Assembly (NCBI GenBank): GCA_041874725.1
Contig: CP097466.1
Coordinates: 3,162,001 to 3,226,000, forward strand
Direction of reading: 5' to 3'
From: Duganella sp. BuS-21
GTDB lineage: Bacteria; Pseudomonadota; Gammaproteobacteria; Burkholderiales; Burkholderiaceae_D
Length of the DNA: 64,000 nt
A program made the position numbers and the translations under genes. How positions within the stretch are numbered: position 1 is the stretch's first letter; each line of letters starts with the position of its first letter. Shown in pieces: positions 42,122-51,578 of this stretch. The notes beneath the pieces were generated by a model. It worked only from the letters and a program-made list of their open reading frames with translations, did not search any database and was not told the DNA's origin.

Positions 42122-43051
42122 TTATACGCGGTTGGCGATGCCGAATGGGATGTGCACCATAGGGATATTCCCGGCCGGCGACTTCAGGTGGCTTAGCTGG
42201 TCGTCGAAGAACATGTGCGGCTTGAAGATGCCGAGCACCCGCGCTTTTTCCATCCCGCCCAGGAAGAAGGTTTCGTTGGCCGAGACGCCCCAGCTTTTCA
42301 GCGTGGTCACCACCCGCTCGTGCGCCGGCGCGCTGCGCGCCGTGATAATGGCGATGCGCAGGATCTTTTTGTAGGCCGGGTCGGCGCGCTGCGCGTCTTC
42401 CTCCATCTGCTGCATCAGCGACAGCTTGCGGAACAGGTCCGCCAGCGGCCCTGGCTGGTGCGGGATGGCGGCGCGCGCGGTTTCGTGCGCGTGGAATTCG
42501 TCGACGTCGTTGTTGCGCTTGAAGACGGTTTCCGATTCGTCGTCGGCAATCACGCCGTCGAAGTCGAAGGCGATGCGTAGTTCACCGTCGGCGTCGTCGT
42601 CCTCGGTGCGCGAGGGCAGCACCAGGCCGGCCGGGAAGTTGGCGGCCAACGCCTTGCGCACGTCTTCCTCGTTGGCGCTCAGGAACAGCGAGGTGTTGAA
42701 GGCCGGCAGGTAGGTGTAGGGCGCGCCGCCGGTCAGGAAGCAGGCGCGCGAGATGTCCAGTCCGTAGTGGGCGATCGAATTCATCACGCGCAGCCCGGTT
42801 TCCGGCGAGTTGCGCGAAAACAGCACCACTTCCACCGGCGATGCCTGCGGGAGGTGCTTGTTGATGCTGAGGAAGCGCCGGATGAAGGGGAAGGCGACGC
42901 CCTTGTCGAGCACGGTGCCGATCTGCTGTTCCTGGTATTTGCGGTAGGCTTCGGCCCCGCTTTCCAGGTAGACCTGGTGCGAGGCGGTCAGGTCAAACAG
43001 GGCGCTGGAGGCGATGCCGATCACCAGTTTGTGCTCGATAGGATAGGCCAT
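42122..43051 (-). CDS. Cytosolic 5'-nucleotidase family protein
   Basis: 309 residues of the PF06189 5'-nucleotidase family (related to animal NT5C1A). HAD-like elements are seen in IAFDFDGVIADDESE and the FFLGGMEKARVL / MFFDDQ region; N-terminal KLVIGIASSALFDL and VVLFSRNSPETGLRVMNSI are typical. It dephosphorylates nucleoside monophosphates; preference unknown. Likely first gene of the operon with mfd and serB. Confidence 0.88.
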   Translation of the reverse strand: MAYPIEHKLVIGIASSALFDLTASHQVYLESGAEAYRKYQEQQIGTVLDKGVAFPFIRRFLSINKHLPQASPVEVVLFSRNSPETGLRVMNSIAHYGLDISRACFLTGGAPYTYLPAFNTSLFLSANEEDVRKALAANFPAGLVLPSRTEDDDADGELRIAFDFDGVIADDESETVFKRNNDVDEFHAHETARAAIPHQPGPLADLFRKLSLMQQMEEDAQRADPAYKKILRIAIITARSAPAHERVVTTLKSWGVSANETFFLGGMEKARVLGIFKPHMFFDDQLSHLKSPAGNIPMVHIPFGIANRV

Positions 43052-43194
43052 GGCGCTGTGGTTCTCGATGCGGAGTCTGCGAAGAGTAGTACTTTACCCG
43101 ATACGCGGCCGCCGCGAGCGCGCAATTGATTTCTTTTCTGCAATTTACCCATTGCCTCGCCGCAGGCACTGCGCTACATTGATAGCTCCTCACG

Positions 43195-44340
43195 ATGGAT
43201 GCTGGCGTGCTCAATCCCGACACTCTTTTACTGGTGCAAATTTGCGTAACGCTGCTGACCACGGCGTTGCTGGTGGCTTCCGCCTGTTACACCGACAGCC
43301 CGCCCGAGCAGCGCTGGTGGGCGGCCGGCAATGTGGCGGCCTCGGCCGGCATGGTGATGTGCAATATGGAGAGCCTGCCGGCGCTGCTCGGCAGCATCCT
43401 CGGCTATGGCGTGATCGCGTTCGGGCTGGGCCTGGTGTTGCGCGGCCTGCGCGTGTATTGCTCCAGCACCTTGTCCTGGACGAATATCGCCATCATCACC
43501 GGCATTGCGCTCATCATCAGCGCCTATTACACGCTGGTGGCGCCGAGCCTGCGCGCCAGGCTGTGCTTCAGCGGTTTCTATTTCGGCCTGCTCAACTGGT
43601 TCTGCGCGGCCGCCATCCTGCGGCGCCGCGGCTGGCGCGTGTCGGGCATCGCGGCGGGCGGCTTCCTGCTGCTGGGCCTGGCGTTGTTTTTGCGCGGCAT
43701 GCACATGCTGACGCAGTCCGGGCCGGCCGACGCCGCCAGCTCGCTGATCATCGGCCTGAGCGCGCTGGTGGTGCCGCTGGCGCAGATGTGCATCGCCTTC
43801 GGCCTGATCCTGATGGTGATGTGGCGCTACGCCGAGCGCCTGCGGCGCCTGTCGACGCTGGATGCGCTGACCGGGGCGCTCAACCGCGCCGGCCTGGAGA
43901 TGCAGGGCAAGCGCACCGGCCTGCGCGCCCAGCGCGGCGGCCGCAGCCTGGCGGTGATCATGATCGATGTCGATTACTTCAAGGTCATCAACGATACCTA
44001 CGGCCATCCGGTCGGCGACGAGGTGCTGCGCCACCTGGCGCGCTTGCTGCGGCTGGAATTGCGTCCGCACGACCTGCTGGCGCGCTTCGGCGGCGAGGAG
44101 TTCGTGCTGGTGCTCGACGGCGTCGACCACGCGCAGGCCCTGAGCGTGGCCGAGCGCCTGCGCGCCCGCATCGAATATGAAATGGTCGAGCTCGACAAGC
44201 TGTCGGTGCGCTACACGGCCAGCATGGGGGTGGCCTGCTCGGACCAGCACGACTACGACCTGATTCGCCTGATCTCGGCCGGCGACGCCGCCATGTACCA
44301 AGCCAAACGGGCCGGACGCAACCGTGTCATGGCCGGCTGA
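43195..44340 (+). CDS. Membrane-bound GGDEF diguanylate cyclase
   Basis: 381 residues. Six or so predicted helices occupy residues about 10-210, and a cytoplasmic GGDEF domain follows from about 220 (LDALTGALNRAGL). The active loop is FGGEEF with an RPHD I-site five residues before it, so an active, feedback-inhibited cyclase is expected. The membrane part is of the MASE-like kind but I cannot assign the subtype. It stands alone, upstream of a chemoreceptor on the same strand (135 bp gap). Confidence 0.92.
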   Translation: MDAGVLNPDTLLLVQICVTLLTTALLVASACYTDSPPEQRWWAAGNVAASAGMVMCNMESLPALLGSILGYGVIAFGLGLVLRGLRVYCSSTLSWTNIAIITGIALIISAYYTLVAPSLRARLCFSGFYFGLLNWFCAAAILRRRGWRVSGIAAGGFLLLGLALFLRGMHMLTQSGPADAASSLIIGLSALVVPLAQMCIAFGLILMVMWRYAERLRRLSTLDALTGALNRAGLEMQGKRTGLRAQRGGRSLAVIMIDVDYFKVINDTYGHPVGDEVLRHLARLLRLELRPHDLLARFGGEEFVLVLDGVDHAQALSVAERLRARIEYEMVELDKLSVRYTASMGVACSDQHDYDLIRLISAGDAAMYQAKRAGRNRVMAG

Positions 44341-44475
44341 TAGGTGAAGAAAGTTGTGAACGTCGCGCCACAACGTGAAAGAATCTGATTGACGCCACCA
44401 TGGCCGCAGCTGCATATTAGTTGCAAATAGTCAATACTCACCAAAATTCACAATTGATCTGCTACGGGGTGCGCG

Positions 44476-46245
44476 ATGTTCAAGAATTTACTGATCAAGT
44501 GGAAGCTGGCGACGCTGGTCGCCATCATGATGGTGGCGCTGCTGGTGGTCGGGGCGGCCGGTTATCGCGGCATTGCCAAGGTGGGCGGCGCGGTCGATGA
44601 AATCGGCGTGGTGCGGCTGCCGTCGATCCAGGGCCTGTTGATTATGAGCGAGGGCCAGACCGCGGTGTCGGCCGCCAATCTGTTTGCCGGCACTTATGCC
44701 AGCAACAGCCAGGGCCAGGCCAAGTTGAACGAGGCGCTGGAGATGCGCAAGAAGGCCTGGGCCAATATCGAGAAGGGCTGGAAGCGCTACGAGCCGCTGC
44801 CGCAAACGGCGGAAGAAGCCGTGATGTGGAAGCAGTTCACCGGCGAATGGGCCGCGTGGAAGGCGGCCGACGAGAAGATCGGCGTTACCATCGCCGCGTT
44901 GGCCGGCAACAGCGACGAAGCCAGGCAGAAGGAATTGTTCGACACCTTCCACCAGCAGTACAACGCGTCGCGCCCGCCGTTCCAGGCGGCCGAAGCCTCG
45001 CTGATGAAGATCGAGCGCCTGAACGAAGGCATTTCCGAGGACAGTGTGAAGGACGGCCAGGCCGCCGTCACCAGCGCCGAGTGGGCCATGGTGGTGGCGG
45101 CGCTGATCGCCGCGCTGGTGGCCATCGGCTGCGCGGCCTATATCACCGCCGCCATCACCACGCCGATCAATGAAGCGGTGCGGGTGGCGCGCACGGTGGC
45201 CTCGGGCGACCTGACCAGCCATATCGAGGTGACGACCAAAGAGGAAACCGGCCAGTTGCTGGGCGCGCTCAAGGACATGAACGATAGCCTGATCCGTATT
45301 GTCGGCCAGGTGCGCAGCGGCACCGACACCATCGCCACGGCGTCGTCGGAAATCGCCAGCGGCAACCTGGACTTGTCGCAGCGCACCGAGGAGCAGGCCA
45401 GTTCGCTGGAAGAGACGGCCTCGTCGATGGAAGAGCTGACCAGCACCGTGCGCCAGAATGCTGACAACGCCCGCCAGGCCAACACGCTGGCGGCGTCGGC
45501 CTCCGGCGTGGCGCAGCGCGGCGGCGATGTGGTGGCGCGCGTGGTGCAGACCATGGATTCGATCAATGCCTCGTCGGCCAAGATTGTGGACATTATTGCC
45601 GTGATCGACGGCATCGCGTTCCAGACCAATATCCTGGCGCTGAACGCGGCAGTGGAAGCGGCCCGTGCCGGCGAGCAGGGCCGTGGCTTTGCGGTGGTGG
45701 CCGGCGAGGTGCGCACGCTGGCGCAGCGCTCGGCGGCGGCGGCCAAGGAAATCAAGGAACTGATCGGCGATTCGGTGGACAAGGTCGGCGCCGGCAGCAA
45801 GCTGGTGGAAGAAGCCGGCCAGACCATGGGCGAGATCGTCAGCAGCGTGGCGCGGGTGACCGACATCATGGGCGAGATCAGCATGGCGACGCAGGAGCAG
45901 AGCACCGGCATCGACCAGATCAATATGGCGGTGGGGCAGATGGATACGGTAACGCAGCAGAACGCGGCGCTGGTGGAGCAGGCCGCTGCCGCTGCGGCCT
46001 CGCTGCAGGAGCAGGCGGCCGGGCTGGCGGAGGTGGTGAGCGTATTCCGCATCGAGCAGTCGGCGCTGCCGCGCAGCCAGCCGATGGCGGTGCGCAAGAC
46101 CGCCACGGCATCGGCGGCCCCGGCGCGCGCGGTGACGGCGGCGCCACGTCCGGCGCTGAAGGCGGCGCCGGCCAGGGCGCCGGCGACGTCGTCCTCCAGG
46201 CAGATGGCGTCGGCGGCATCGTCGGACGATTGGGAAGAGTTCTAA
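44476..46245 (+). CDS. Methyl-accepting chemotaxis protein
   Basis: 589 residues. First helix about 9-31, a periplasmic four-helix-bundle sensor (about 32-195), second helix about 198-222, a HAMP domain, then the signalling coiled coil whose hairpin tip reads [40 protein letters not shown]. An Ala/Pro-rich linker leads to the C-terminal pentapeptide DWEEF, the tether for CheR/CheB methylation enzymes. The ligand cannot be told. A strong terminator follows. Confidence 0.95.
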   Translation: MFKNLLIKWKLATLVAIMMVALLVVGAAGYRGIAKVGGAVDEIGVVRLPSIQGLLIMSEGQTAVSAANLFAGTYASNSQGQAKLNEALEMRKKAWANIEKGWKRYEPLPQTAEEAVMWKQFTGEWAAWKAADEKIGVTIAALAGNSDEARQKELFDTFHQQYNASRPPFQAAEASLMKIERLNEGISEDSVKDGQAAVTSAEWAMVVAALIAALVAIGCAAYITAAITTPINEAVRVARTVASGDLTSHIEVTTKEETGQLLGALKDMNDSLIRIVGQVRSGTDTIATASSEIASGNLDLSQRTEEQASSLEETASSMEELTSTVRQNADNARQANTLAASASGVAQRGGDVVARVVQTMDSINASSAKIVDIIAVIDGIAFQTNILALNAAVEAARAGEQGRGFAVVAGEVRTLAQRSAAAAKEIKELIGDSVDKVGAGSKLVEEAGQTMGEIVSSVARVTDIMGEISMATQEQSTGIDQINMAVGQMDTVTQQNAALVEQAAAAAASLQEQAAGLAEVVSVFRIEQSALPRSQPMAVRKTATASAAPARAVTAAPRPALKAAPARAPATSSSRQMASAASSDDWEEF

Positions 46246-46287
46246 CCAACAATAAAGCAAGCCACTATCTGGCGCAGCGGTACAGTG

Positions 46288-46313
46288 AGGCAGCTTCCGG
46301 GCTGCCTTTTTTT
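46288..46313 (+). terminator. Terminator of the chemoreceptor gene
   Basis: Perfect stem AGGCAGC (46288-46294) / GCTGCCT (46301-46307), six-base loop TTCCGG, then a run of seven T. Confidence 0.92.
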
Positions 46314-46367
46314 ATTTGCCGCCTTATTTGCCGCCTATTTGCCGCCTATTTGCCGCCTATGTGCCGC
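46313..46367. repeat. 11-bp minisatellite
   Basis: Four perfect copies of TATTTGCCGCC (the first separated from the second by one T) and a fifth degenerate copy (TATGTGCCGC). It lies directly behind the chemoreceptor terminator and covers the stop of the hydrolase remnant on the other strand. Confidence 0.9.
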
Positions 46368-46494
46368 AATTGCTGGTGGCGGCTTGCCCCTTGAAGCGCG
46401 CTTCGATCCAGTCCGGCAGCAAGCCGGCGGCGGCGGCCACCACCGAGATGTGATCGAGTCCGGCGAATTCCTGGTATTGGACCGCCGATCCGGC
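46357..46494 (-). pseudogene. C-terminal remnant of a lipase-like alpha/beta hydrolase
   Basis: An open stretch of 45 codons ending at TAG (46357-46359) and stopped upstream by an in-frame TAG at 46495-46497. The peptide contains YQEFAGLDHISVV, LLPDWIEARFKG and a terminal SNC-type end. This resembles the last 40 residues of secreted lipases or alpha/beta hydrolases, where the GLDH histidine is catalytic. No start, signal peptide or nucleophile region remains. The call rests on a short peptide and memory of the family. Confidence 0.45.
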
Positions 46495-46498
46495 CTAG

Positions 46499-46696
46499 CG
46501 CAGCGCGCGCGTCGGCGAGGTATTGGCGCGGCAGGGCGGTGATTGGCAGGGGGCGGTGTTGCCGCCGTGGCCGACGGCGCCAAGCTGGTGCTGGATTGAT
46601 TTGCACCAGGCTTTGATGGGCCACCTGTGGAAGCTGTACGGGTTCGCGTCGCTGATGCTCGGCGGTATGTATGTCATCGCGCGCTATGTACATTGA
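46499..46696 (+). pseudogene. Unrecognised 3' gene fragment
   Basis: 65 codons open from just after a TAG (46496-46498) to TGA (46694-46696), with no plausible start near the beginning. The C-terminal part (LYGFASLMLGGMYVIARYV) looks like one membrane helix. It abuts the hydrolase remnant, so the 500 bp between the chemoreceptor and the TetR gene appear to hold decayed sequence from two genes. Family not recognised. Confidence 0.35.
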
Positions 46697-46724
46697 CCTT
46701 GTGTGGAAGACGCTGCGCTATAAT
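46693..46724 (+). promoter_or_regulatory. Candidate promoter of the TetR gene
   Basis: TATAAT at 46719-46724 is a perfect -10 box, 30 bp before the TTG start. TTGACC at 46693-46698 is a good -35 but the 20-base spacer is longer than optimal. Confidence 0.5.
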
Positions 46725-46753
46725 CGTTGCAAAAATACACTACAGGGACAACC

Positions 46754-47446
46754 TTGCCTGCACGATTCGACTTCCAACAGTTTCAGGCGGTGACACCGCT
46801 AGACGGTGTCAATATCTGGGCATATCTGCTCGACCGTTATGCCGACCGCATCACGGTAAAGCGTCGTAAGCCGGCGCTGGAGAACCTCGAAAAAATCTTC
46901 AACGCGACCTTCAAGCTGGCCAATGCCGTCGGCTTCCGCGCCATGAATTTGCGCGACCTGTGCGGCGAGACGGGGCTGTCGATGGGCGGCCTGTATGGCT
47001 ACATCAGCAGCAAGGACCAACTGGCGGAGATGATCGAGGACGTGGTGCGCCACGCGACGCTGGAAGTGCCCAAGATGTATGTCAATATGGATGATCCGCT
47101 GGATCGCCTGGAGGCGCTGGTCCGCGCCTCGATCTATGTGTCCGAAATCCTGCAGCCGTGGTTTTATTTCGTCTTCATGGATTCGCGCGTGCTGCAGGCG
47201 GAACAGCGCGGCACGGCCAAGGAGTCGGAGATGTATGTGCAGGCATTGTTCGCGGACGTCATCGCCACCATCCCCGAGCGGCCGGAGGCCGGTCCTGACC
47301 TGATCGCCGCGCACCTCATGGCGATGTTCCAGGACTGGTATGTCAAGCGCTGGAAGTACCGCGCCGCCGATATCGATCCCGACCGCTTCGCCGACAGCGC
47401 CGTGCGCATGATGCGTGGCTATCTGAGCGCCGGCGTTCGCGCCTAA
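46754..47446 (+). CDS. TetR/AcrR-family transcriptional regulator
   Basis: 230 residues from the TTG at 46754, which has AGGG six bases upstream; a second TTG at 46727 lies too close to the TATAAT (46719-46724) to be useful. The DNA-binding domain (LENLEKIFNATFKLANAVGFRAMNLRDLCGETGLSMGGLYGYISSKDQL) sits unusually late, behind about 40 residues of N-terminal sequence. The C-terminal domain is aromatic-rich and of unknown ligand. The gene stands alone, between decayed DNA and a REP-like hairpin. Confidence 0.88.
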   Translation: MPARFDFQQFQAVTPLDGVNIWAYLLDRYADRITVKRRKPALENLEKIFNATFKLANAVGFRAMNLRDLCGETGLSMGGLYGYISSKDQLAEMIEDVVRHATLEVPKMYVNMDDPLDRLEALVRASIYVSEILQPWFYFVFMDSRVLQAEQRGTAKESEMYVQALFADVIATIPERPEAGPDLIAAHLMAMFQDWYVKRWKYRAADIDPDRFADSAVRMMRGYLSAGVRA

Positions 47447-47447
47447 G

Positions 47448-47490
47448 CGGGAATCCATACCCGGCATGGGTTCCCGCCTGCGCGGGAACG
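47448..47490. repeat. REP-like palindromic element
   Basis: An imperfect palindrome (GCGGGAATCCAT...ATGGGTTCCCGC) is followed by the perfect hairpin GTTCCCGC-CTGC-GCGGGAAC (47470-47489). It lies between the convergent TetR and PBP1A genes and may end both transcripts. The sequence is related to the core of the inverted-repeat element at 51897-52064. Confidence 0.75.
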
Positions 47491-47495
47491 AGCTG

Positions 47496-49895
47496 CTAGC
47501 GGCCCGGGCCGGTCGGTACGGGCTTGATGTTTTCGGCGCCCGGCGCGCCCGCTGCCGGCGTGGCCGGCGTGCCCGGCTCGACGTTCTCGGCGCCGGCCGG
47601 TTCCGCGTCCATGTCCAGCGACTGGCGCGCGGCGTCGCCGGTGAATTCGTCGAACAGCCACTCGCCGTCGACTTGCGTCAGGCCGGTCGGCACCGGACGT
47701 TGCTGCGCCGGACGGCTCTGCATCGCCACCTTCATGTAATCGATCCAGATCGGCAGCGCCACGGTGGCGCCGAACTCCTTGCCGCCCAGCGATTTGGAAT
47801 CGTCGTACCCCATCCACGATACCGCCACGATGCCGCCGCCGTAGCCGGCGAACCAGCCGTCGACCGCGTCGCTCGAGGTGCCGGTCTTGCCGGCCAGGTC
47901 GGGACGACCCAGGCGCGCCACCGCGCCGCCGGTGCCGCTGCGGGTGACTTCGCGCATCATCGCATCCATCACATAGGCGTTGCGCGGATCGAGCACGCGG
48001 GCTTCGTCCGGCAGCGTGCTGCGCGGCTTGGCTTCCTGGATGATCTTGCCGTCGCCGTCGACGATCTTGGCGATCAGGTAGGGCTCGACCGAATAGCCGC
48101 CGTTGGCGAACACCGAGTAGGCGCCGGCCAGTTGCGCCGGCGTGACCGCGCCGGTGCCCAGCGCCAGGGTCAGGTTCTTCGGATGCTTGGCCAGGTCGAG
48201 GCCGAACTTGCCCAGGTAGCCGTGCGCATACGGCACCGTGATGGCGCGCAGGATGCGCACCGACACCACGTTCTTCGATTCCGACAGCGCGCGCCGCATG
48301 GTGATCGGGCCGTCATACTTGCCGTCGTCGTTGCGCGGGCTCCAGGCTTCGTTGCCGGTTTCGGCGCCGGTCAGCGACAGCGGCACGTCGTTGAGCAGGG
48401 TCAGCGGTGAGAAGCCGCGCTCCAGCGCCGCCGAGTAGATGAAGGGCTTCATCGAGGAGCCGGGCTGACGCCAGGCCTGCGTCACGTGGTTGAACTTTTG
48501 CAGGTTGTAGTCGAAACCGCCCACCATGGCGTGGTAGGCGCCCGTCACCGAGTCCAGCGAGACGAAGGCGGCCGCCACCAGCGGCACCTGCGTCACCACC
48601 CATTTGCCTTTGTCGCCCTGCATGATGCGGATCACCGCGCCCGGACGCAGGCGCAGCTTGTCCTTTGCCTTGTCGCCCAGGGCATAGGCCACCAGGCGCA
48701 GGCCGTCGCCGCTGATGGTGATTTCCTCGCCGGCCGGATTCTGCACCTTGATCTCTTTCGGGCCGGCTTCCAGCACCACCGCCGGGATCAGGCCGTCGCT
48801 GCGCGGCAGGCGCTGCATGGCGTCCTCGACGGCGTCGTCGCGCTCTTCCTCGCCCGACGGCAGGGTGATGAAGGCTTCGGGACCGCGATAGCCGTGGCGC
48901 TGGTCGTAGTTCATGACGTTGCGGCGCATCGATTCGTAGGCCGCCTTCTGGTCGGCCTTGAGGATGGTGGTGTAGACGCTGATGCCCTTGGTGTACGAAT
49001 CTTCCTTGAACTGCGCATACACCGTCTGGCGCGCCAGCTCGGCCACGTATTCGGCGTGGACATCGAATTCCTGGCCCTTGCGGCTGATGTGCAGGGTTTG
49101 CTTGAGGGCTTTCTGGTACTGGGCCTCGGTGATGTAGTCGAGCTCGCGCATCGAGCGCAGCACGATTTGCTGGCGCTGTTTGGCGCGTTTCGGATTGACG
49201 GCCGGGTTGTGGCGCGCGGGATTTTGCGGCAGGCCGGCCAGCATCGCCATCTCGGCCACGTCCAGCTCTTTGAGCGGCTTGCCGAAGTAGGCCTGCGAGG
49301 CGGCGCCGAAGCCGAACGAGCGCTGGCCCAGGTAGATCTGGTTCATGTACAGCTCAAGGATGTCATCCTTGCTCAGCGTGGCCTCGATTTTCAGGGCCAG
49401 CATCACTTCGGTGATTTTGCGGCTGTAGAATTTGTCGCGGGTCAGGAAGAAGTTGCGCGCCACCTGCATGGTGATGGTGGAGCCGCCCTGGCTGCGCGCG
49501 CCGCCCAGATTGGCCTTGGCCGCGCCCAGCGCGCGCACCCAGTCGATGCCTTTGTGCTCGTAGAAACGCTTGTCCTCGATCGCCAGCACCGATTTCTTCA
49601 TCAGGTCGGGAATCTCCTTGATCGGCACGAAGTCGCGGTGTTCCTCGCCGAATTCGCCGATCAGGGCGTGGTCGGCGGTGTAGATGCGCAACGGGATTTT
49701 CGGCCGGTAGTCGGTCACCGTCTCCAGCGAGGGCAGCTTGGGGGCGACCACCAGCAGCATGTAGGCCAGCAGCAGGCCGCCGCCGATCAGGGCGGCCGCG
49801 CCGGCGCCGATGGCGGCGCGGATGGCGTTGCGGCGATTGATCCAGGCGGGCAGGGTAGGGCGGGAGGTTGTCAAAACTTCATCTCTCGGTTGCAC
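47496..49895 (-). CDS. mrcA: Penicillin-binding protein 1A
   Basis: 799 residues, bifunctional peptidoglycan glycosyltransferase/transpeptidase anchored by one helix (about 27-50). The GT51 domain has the catalytic Glu in AIEDKRFYEHKGID and the GGSTITMQVARN motif; an OB-like insert follows. The transpeptidase motifs are SSMKPF (active serine), SKN and KTGT. A Pro/Ala-rich tail (PGTPATPAAGAPG) ends the protein. Divergent from glpD; convergent with the TetR gene across a REP-like hairpin. Confidence 0.95.
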   Translation of the reverse strand: MQPRDEVLTTSRPTLPAWINRRNAIRAAIGAGAAALIGGGLLLAYMLLVVAPKLPSLETVTDYRPKIPLRIYTADHALIGEFGEEHRDFVPIKEIPDLMKKSVLAIEDKRFYEHKGIDWVRALGAAKANLGGARSQGGSTITMQVARNFFLTRDKFYSRKITEVMLALKIEATLSKDDILELYMNQIYLGQRSFGFGAASQAYFGKPLKELDVAEMAMLAGLPQNPARHNPAVNPKRAKQRQQIVLRSMRELDYITEAQYQKALKQTLHISRKGQEFDVHAEYVAELARQTVYAQFKEDSYTKGISVYTTILKADQKAAYESMRRNVMNYDQRHGYRGPEAFITLPSGEEERDDAVEDAMQRLPRSDGLIPAVVLEAGPKEIKVQNPAGEEITISGDGLRLVAYALGDKAKDKLRLRPGAVIRIMQGDKGKWVVTQVPLVAAAFVSLDSVTGAYHAMVGGFDYNLQKFNHVTQAWRQPGSSMKPFIYSAALERGFSPLTLLNDVPLSLTGAETGNEAWSPRNDDGKYDGPITMRRALSESKNVVSVRILRAITVPYAHGYLGKFGLDLAKHPKNLTLALGTGAVTPAQLAGAYSVFANGGYSVEPYLIAKIVDGDGKIIQEAKPRSTLPDEARVLDPRNAYVMDAMMREVTRSGTGGAVARLGRPDLAGKTGTSSDAVDGWFAGYGGGIVAVSWMGYDDSKSLGGKEFGATVALPIWIDYMKVAMQSRPAQQRPVPTGLTQVDGEWLFDEFTGDAARQSLDMDAEPAGAENVEPGTPATPAAGAPGAENIKPVPTGPGR

Positions 49896-49979
49896 AAGTA
49901 TGGGCGATTATAGATCAAGCCTATTGTTACTTGCCGTCACTTGTCGTAACGTACAGGTATACAGCTCCAAAGGGACCAT

Positions 49980-51512
49980 ATGGCGGAACCGCAGCACACT
50001 CTCGATTGCGATGTCCTGATCATCGGCGGCGGCATCAATGGCGCCGGCATCGCCCGTGATGCGGCGGGACGCGGGCTGTCGGTGGTGCTGTGCGAGAAGG
50101 ACGATCTGGCGGCGCACACCTCGTCCGCCTCGACCAAGCTGATCCACGGCGGCCTGCGCTATCTCGAGTATTACGAGTTCAACCTGGTGCGCAAGGCCTT
50201 GATCGAGCGCGAGGTGTTGCTGCGCTCGGCGCCGCACATCATGTGGCCGTTGCGTTTCGTGATGCCGCACGCCCGGGGCCAGCGGCCGGCGCTGCTGATC
50301 CGCGCCGGGCTGTTGCTCTACGATATGCTGGCGCGGCGCGAGCTGTTGCCGGCCTCGGCGGGCATCAATTTGCGCAGCCACGTCGCGGGCCAGCCGCTGA
50401 AACCCGAGTTCGAGCGCGGTTTCGTGTATTCCGACGGCTGGGTGGACGACGCCCGTCTGGTGGTGCTGAACGCCATCGACGCCTGCGAAAAAGGTGCCAC
50501 CATCCTGACCCAGGCGGTCTGCACCAGACTTGAACGCAAGTCGGCCGACTGGGAGGCCACGCTGTTCAAGCCGAGCTGCGGCCAGATCCGCGTCAACGCG
50601 CGCTATGTGGTGAATGCGGCCGGGCCGTGGACCGCCAGCTTGCTGCAGGCGGCGCTGCCGGCCAAGGGCAGCGGCCACCTGCGCCTGATCAAGGGCAGCC
50701 ACATCGTGGTCAAGCGCATCTTCGCGCATGACCACGCCTACATCTTCCAGCACCCGGACCGGCGCATCGTGTTTGCCATCCCGTACGAGCAGGACTTTAC
50801 GCTGATCGGCACCACCGACCTCGACTACCAGGGCGATGCCGGCCAGGTCGCCATCAGCGAGGACGAGATCGCCTACCTGTGCCAGCTGGCCAGCCAGTAT
50901 TTCACCGAGCCCATCGTGCCAGCCGACGTGGTGTGGACTTATTCGGGCGTGCGCCCGCTGGTCGAGGACGGCGCCGACGCCAAGGCCGTCACGCGCGACT
51001 ACCGGCTGGAGATCGATGACGGCGGCCCGCCGATCCTGTCTGTCTTCGGCGGCAAGATCACCACCTTCCGCAAGCTGGCCGAAGAAGCGGTCGACCACAT
51101 CGCCAGGGCGCTCGACAACCGCCACGGCGGCTGGACCCAGCACGCCTGCCTGCCGGGCGGCGACCTGTTCGGCGCCGAGCCGCAGAACCGTTCGGTGCTG
51201 GAGTTCGATGCCTGGCTCGGCGCGCAGATCGCCCGTTACAGCGGCCTGCCGCCGGCGCTGATCGGCCGTTACTGCCGCACCTACGGCACCCGCATCCACA
51301 CGCTGCTGGCCGACCGCAGCGACGCCGCCTCGATGGGCGAGGAAATCGCCCCCGGCCTGTATGCGACCGAAGTGGACTACCTGCGCCGCTATGAATGGGC
51401 GCGCAGCGCCCAGGACATCCTGTGGCGCCGCACCAAGCTCGGCCTCCACCTGCCGCCGGGCACGGCCGACCTGCTGCAACAGTGGCTCAACGCCCATCCG
51501 TTGGCGAGGTAA
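49980..51512 (+). CDS. glpD: Aerobic glycerol-3-phosphate dehydrogenase GlpD
   Basis: 510-residue FAD enzyme of the inner membrane face, oxidising glycerol-3-phosphate to dihydroxyacetone phosphate and feeding ubiquinone. FAD-binding fold CDVLIIGGGINGAGIARDAAGRG, then SSASTKLIHGGLRYLEYYEF, VNAAGPW, LIGTTDLDYQGD and the C-terminal DAP-oxidase-like helical domain are typical. glpK, glpF and glpR are not adjacent. About 85 bp separates its ATG from that of mrcA on the other strand. Confidence 0.95.
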   Translation: MAEPQHTLDCDVLIIGGGINGAGIARDAAGRGLSVVLCEKDDLAAHTSSASTKLIHGGLRYLEYYEFNLVRKALIEREVLLRSAPHIMWPLRFVMPHARGQRPALLIRAGLLLYDMLARRELLPASAGINLRSHVAGQPLKPEFERGFVYSDGWVDDARLVVLNAIDACEKGATILTQAVCTRLERKSADWEATLFKPSCGQIRVNARYVVNAAGPWTASLLQAALPAKGSGHLRLIKGSHIVVKRIFAHDHAYIFQHPDRRIVFAIPYEQDFTLIGTTDLDYQGDAGQVAISEDEIAYLCQLASQYFTEPIVPADVVWTYSGVRPLVEDGADAKAVTRDYRLEIDDGGPPILSVFGGKITTFRKLAEEAVDHIARALDNRHGGWTQHACLPGGDLFGAEPQNRSVLEFDAWLGAQIARYSGLPPALIGRYCRTYGTRIHTLLADRSDAASMGEEIAPGLYATEVDYLRRYEWARSAQDILWRRTKLGLHLPPGTADLLQQWLNAHPLAR

Positions 51513-51578
51513 CGGGCTAGGTTTGACTAAAATCATGCGGTGAACGGCGGAGCGCGCTAGTGTCAAGGATGTTCGCGT

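Noticed and set aside
43052-43194. Gap between the 5'-nucleotidase and membrane cyclase searched for RNA genes
   Set aside because: No tRNA-like or terminator-like fold could be seen; treated as plain divergent promoter DNA.
46313-46367. Short direct repeats considered as a CRISPR array
   Set aside because: Units of 11 bp in direct contact without spacers; a minisatellite, not a CRISPR array. No array or cas gene was seen anywhere.
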